DNA from: Gammaproteobacteria bacterium
GTDB lineage: Bacteria; Pseudomonadota; Gammaproteobacteria; JABDGN01
Assembly (NCBI GenBank): GCA_016763565.1
Contig: JAESTO010000084.1
Location: 1 to 7,694 of the forward strand
Direction: 5' to 3'
DNA length: 7,694 nucleotides
The translations under genes were made by a program, and so were the position numbers. How positions within the stretch are numbered: position 1 is the stretch's first letter; each line of letters opens with the position of its first letter. The notes below the pieces were generated by a model that was not told where the DNA came from, made no database searches, and saw only the letters and a list, made by a program, of their open reading frames with translations. This document shows positions 6,408 through 7,694 of this stretch, piece after piece.

Positions 6408-6680
6408 TTAGCCACCTACCAGTGCGGTGATTAAGTTAATGCTTGCCTCACGTGGTAATTCGTCATCGTGATCTAGATAACGCGCATCTTCACCATTGAT
6501 ATAGATAATAATATAGGAGCTAATATCGCCTTGGTTATCAAATATTACAGTGTTAAGTTTTGGATATTGTGTGACCAATGCGCTCAATAATGTTTTTATT
6601 GAATAAGCGCCATTAAGTTTAACAACAGCTTGTTGCTCACAAAAAGGTTGTAAAGCAACGGGAAGAGTAATAGTTATCAT
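6408..6680 (-). CDS. MoaD/ThiS-family ubiquitin-like sulfur carrier protein
   Basis: Small beta-grasp protein of 90 residues whose C-terminus ends in ALVGG. The terminal Gly-Gly is the site that partner enzymes adenylate and convert to thiocarboxylate. Other family features are the early beta strand ITITLPVAL, a helix around SIKTLLSALVTQYP (27-40), YIIIYINGEDAR (56-67) and the DDELPREASINLI approach to the tail (72-84). The length is close to E. coli MoaD (81 residues) and longer than ThiS (66). It lies two bases after the transporter stop and two bases before its predicted activating enzyme, so co-translation and functional pairing are likely. No Shine-Dalgarno is evident. I cannot separate MoaD from ThiS or CysO-type carriers, so no symbol is given. 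Confidence 0.85.
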   Translation of the reverse strand: MITITLPVALQPFCEQQAVVKLNGAYSIKTLLSALVTQYPKLNTVIFDNQGDISSYIIIYINGEDARYLDHDDELPREASINLITALVGG

Positions 6681-6682
6681 AA

Positions 6683-7694
6683 TTATTTAGCTAAACGGTA
6701 TAAGAGTGGTAAACAACATAAGTATACAATAGTGACAGCAAATGTTATCAAGGCAATGCTAATAAAAGCGTGGTAATACAAACTGCTTCCGGCATAGAGT
6801 GAAAAATTATTGGCAGCACTGAGCATGGCTAATTTACTACCAATATAGAACGAGATAGCAAGGGAGAAAAATAATACGCCCATCAGTGTGCCTTGTAATC
6901 TTTCAGGCGCAAGATACGTCACTGCCGACATCATGCTCGGCATAATATACAGCTCACCTGCACCGAGCACAAAATTACCAATGATAATGTTGAGTAGTGG
7001 GTAATTGAATCCTGGCCAAGCTGTGCTGTAGGCTGCTAATGAAAACAATAAAAAACTTGCGCCAGCCAATAATAATCCAATGAGAATTCTCTTTATTAAT
7101 ACACGCATATCTGCATGCTGCTGAATTCGGTGATTCCAAAACCAAGTAATCACAGGGGCAATTATGATGATAGCTATGGGTTGTAACGAGGCAAAAGCTT
7201 CAACAGGAATTTTCCAGCCTAGTAAATGCGTGTCAACATGGCGGACAATAAACAGCATTAGGGAGCTGCCAGTTTGTGCGGCACAAGCAAAATACAAAAT
7301 CATGAACAACATACAGATTAATAATAGGGTTAATTTTTTACGTTGTGTTGAGGGTGAATAATAGGCAATAGCTGCCATGGCCAATATAACGATGCCAGCA
7401 ATAATTTTCAATGCGTATTGAAAGAGATTAGGTGAGAAAAATAGCAAGGTAACAATAGCGATGCTTACCACGCTAATTAATAATAAGGTGGTCAATTTAA
7501 GCCATTGTTGCCAAGAAGAAGTCATCAATGATGTATGGTTGTAAGCCTGTTTTTTGCGTAGTAATAATACAATAAAACTTAATGTTATCATTGCTGCACT
7601 GGTTAAGAAACCATATAGCCAACCACAGTTCACCGCTATAATACCATAGCAAATAGGACCTACGATACCACCTAAATTCATTCCCATATAAAAA
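6683..7694 (-). CDS. POT-family (PTR2) proton-dependent oligopeptide transporter, C-terminal part (cut by window edge)
   Basis: This membrane permease probably imports di- and tripeptides with protons. The frame is open to the right edge. The ATG at 7687 is internal, since FYMGMNLGG corresponds to the family motif YMSVNIGS in the first half of E. coli DtpA. At least 336 residues are visible, with about ten hydrophobic segments. AAQTGSSLMLFIVR (about residues 135-148 counted from that ATG) aligns with YAQMPTSLNFFAIR of DtpA. GELYIMPSM and LAPERLQGTLMG align with its GELMISGLG and LVPQRLMGFIMG, so a DtpA-like member is likely. The position of the classical EQ pair in helix 7 reads AQ here, as in DtpA. 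The stop lies two bases before the sulfur-carrier gene, making this the first visible gene of a three-gene operon. Confidence 0.88.
   Translation of the reverse strand, partial: FYMGMNLGGIVGPICYGIIAVNCGWLYGFLTSAAMITLSFIVLLLRKKQAYNHTSLMTSSWQQWLKLTTLLLISVVSIAIVTLLFFSPNLFQYALKIIAGIVILAMAAIAYYSPSTQRKKLTLLLICMLFMILYFACAAQTGSSLMLFIVRHVDTHLLGWKIPVEAFASLQPIAIIIIAPVITWFWNHRIQQHADMRVLIKRILIGLLLAGASFLLFSLAAYSTAWPGFNYPLLNIIIGNFVLGAGELYIMPSMMSAVTYLAPERLQGTLMGVLFFSLAISFYIGSKLAMLSAANNFSLYAGSSLYYHAFISIALITFAVTIVYLCCLPLLYRLAK

Noticed and set aside
7164..7361. 65-residue plus-strand reading frame
   Set aside because: Shadow of the transporter gene with no supporting motif or ribosome binding site.

Overview
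The window looks like the chromosome of a low-GC gammaproteobacterium. The proteins are clearly E. coli-like: MraY is 360 residues, the same length as the E. coli enzyme, and SodB is 193 residues with every metal ligand at the E. coli position. The DNA is AT-rich (roughly 40% GC by eye) and codons such as CAA, TTA and AAT dominate. A Legionellales-like or other host-associated lineage would fit, but this is inference and not shown by the sequence. All recognised protein genes lie on the minus strand and read from right to left.

Right side (7694 to 5302): three tightly packed genes, each separated by 2 nt. They are the C-terminal two thirds of a POT-family proton-dependent oligopeptide transporter (cut by the window edge), a 90-residue MoaD/ThiS-type sulfur carrier ending in Gly-Gly, and a MoeB/ThiF-type activating enzyme fused to a rhodanese domain. 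Together the last two form a complete carrier-activation and sulfur-loading pair.

Middle (5301 to 4819): a 417-bp stretch without a protein gene. It holds two good divergent sigma70-type promoters. The minus-strand one drives sodB. The plus-strand one points at a GC-rich, strongly self-complementary segment that begins exactly where transcription should start, so I call an unidentified non-coding RNA gene there. A perfect 15-bp palindrome lies between the two promoters.

Left side (4818 to 1): iron superoxide dismutase (sodB) with its own promoter, ribosome binding site and intrinsic terminator. Then come a uridine phosphorylase gene broken by a single-base frameshift, murF, mraY and the first 247 codons of murD. 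The murF-mraY-murD order matches the division and cell wall (dcw) cluster, but murE, which precedes murF in E. coli, is replaced here by the phosphorylase and sodB. MurF and MraY act consecutively: MurF completes UDP-MurNAc-pentapeptide and MraY loads it onto undecaprenyl phosphate to give lipid I. MurD acts earlier, adding D-glutamate to UDP-MurNAc-L-alanine.

Most of the window is housekeeping. The points most worth a second look are the candidate RNA gene, the frameshifted phosphorylase beside essential wall genes, and the self-contained sulfur-carrier pair behind a peptide transporter.
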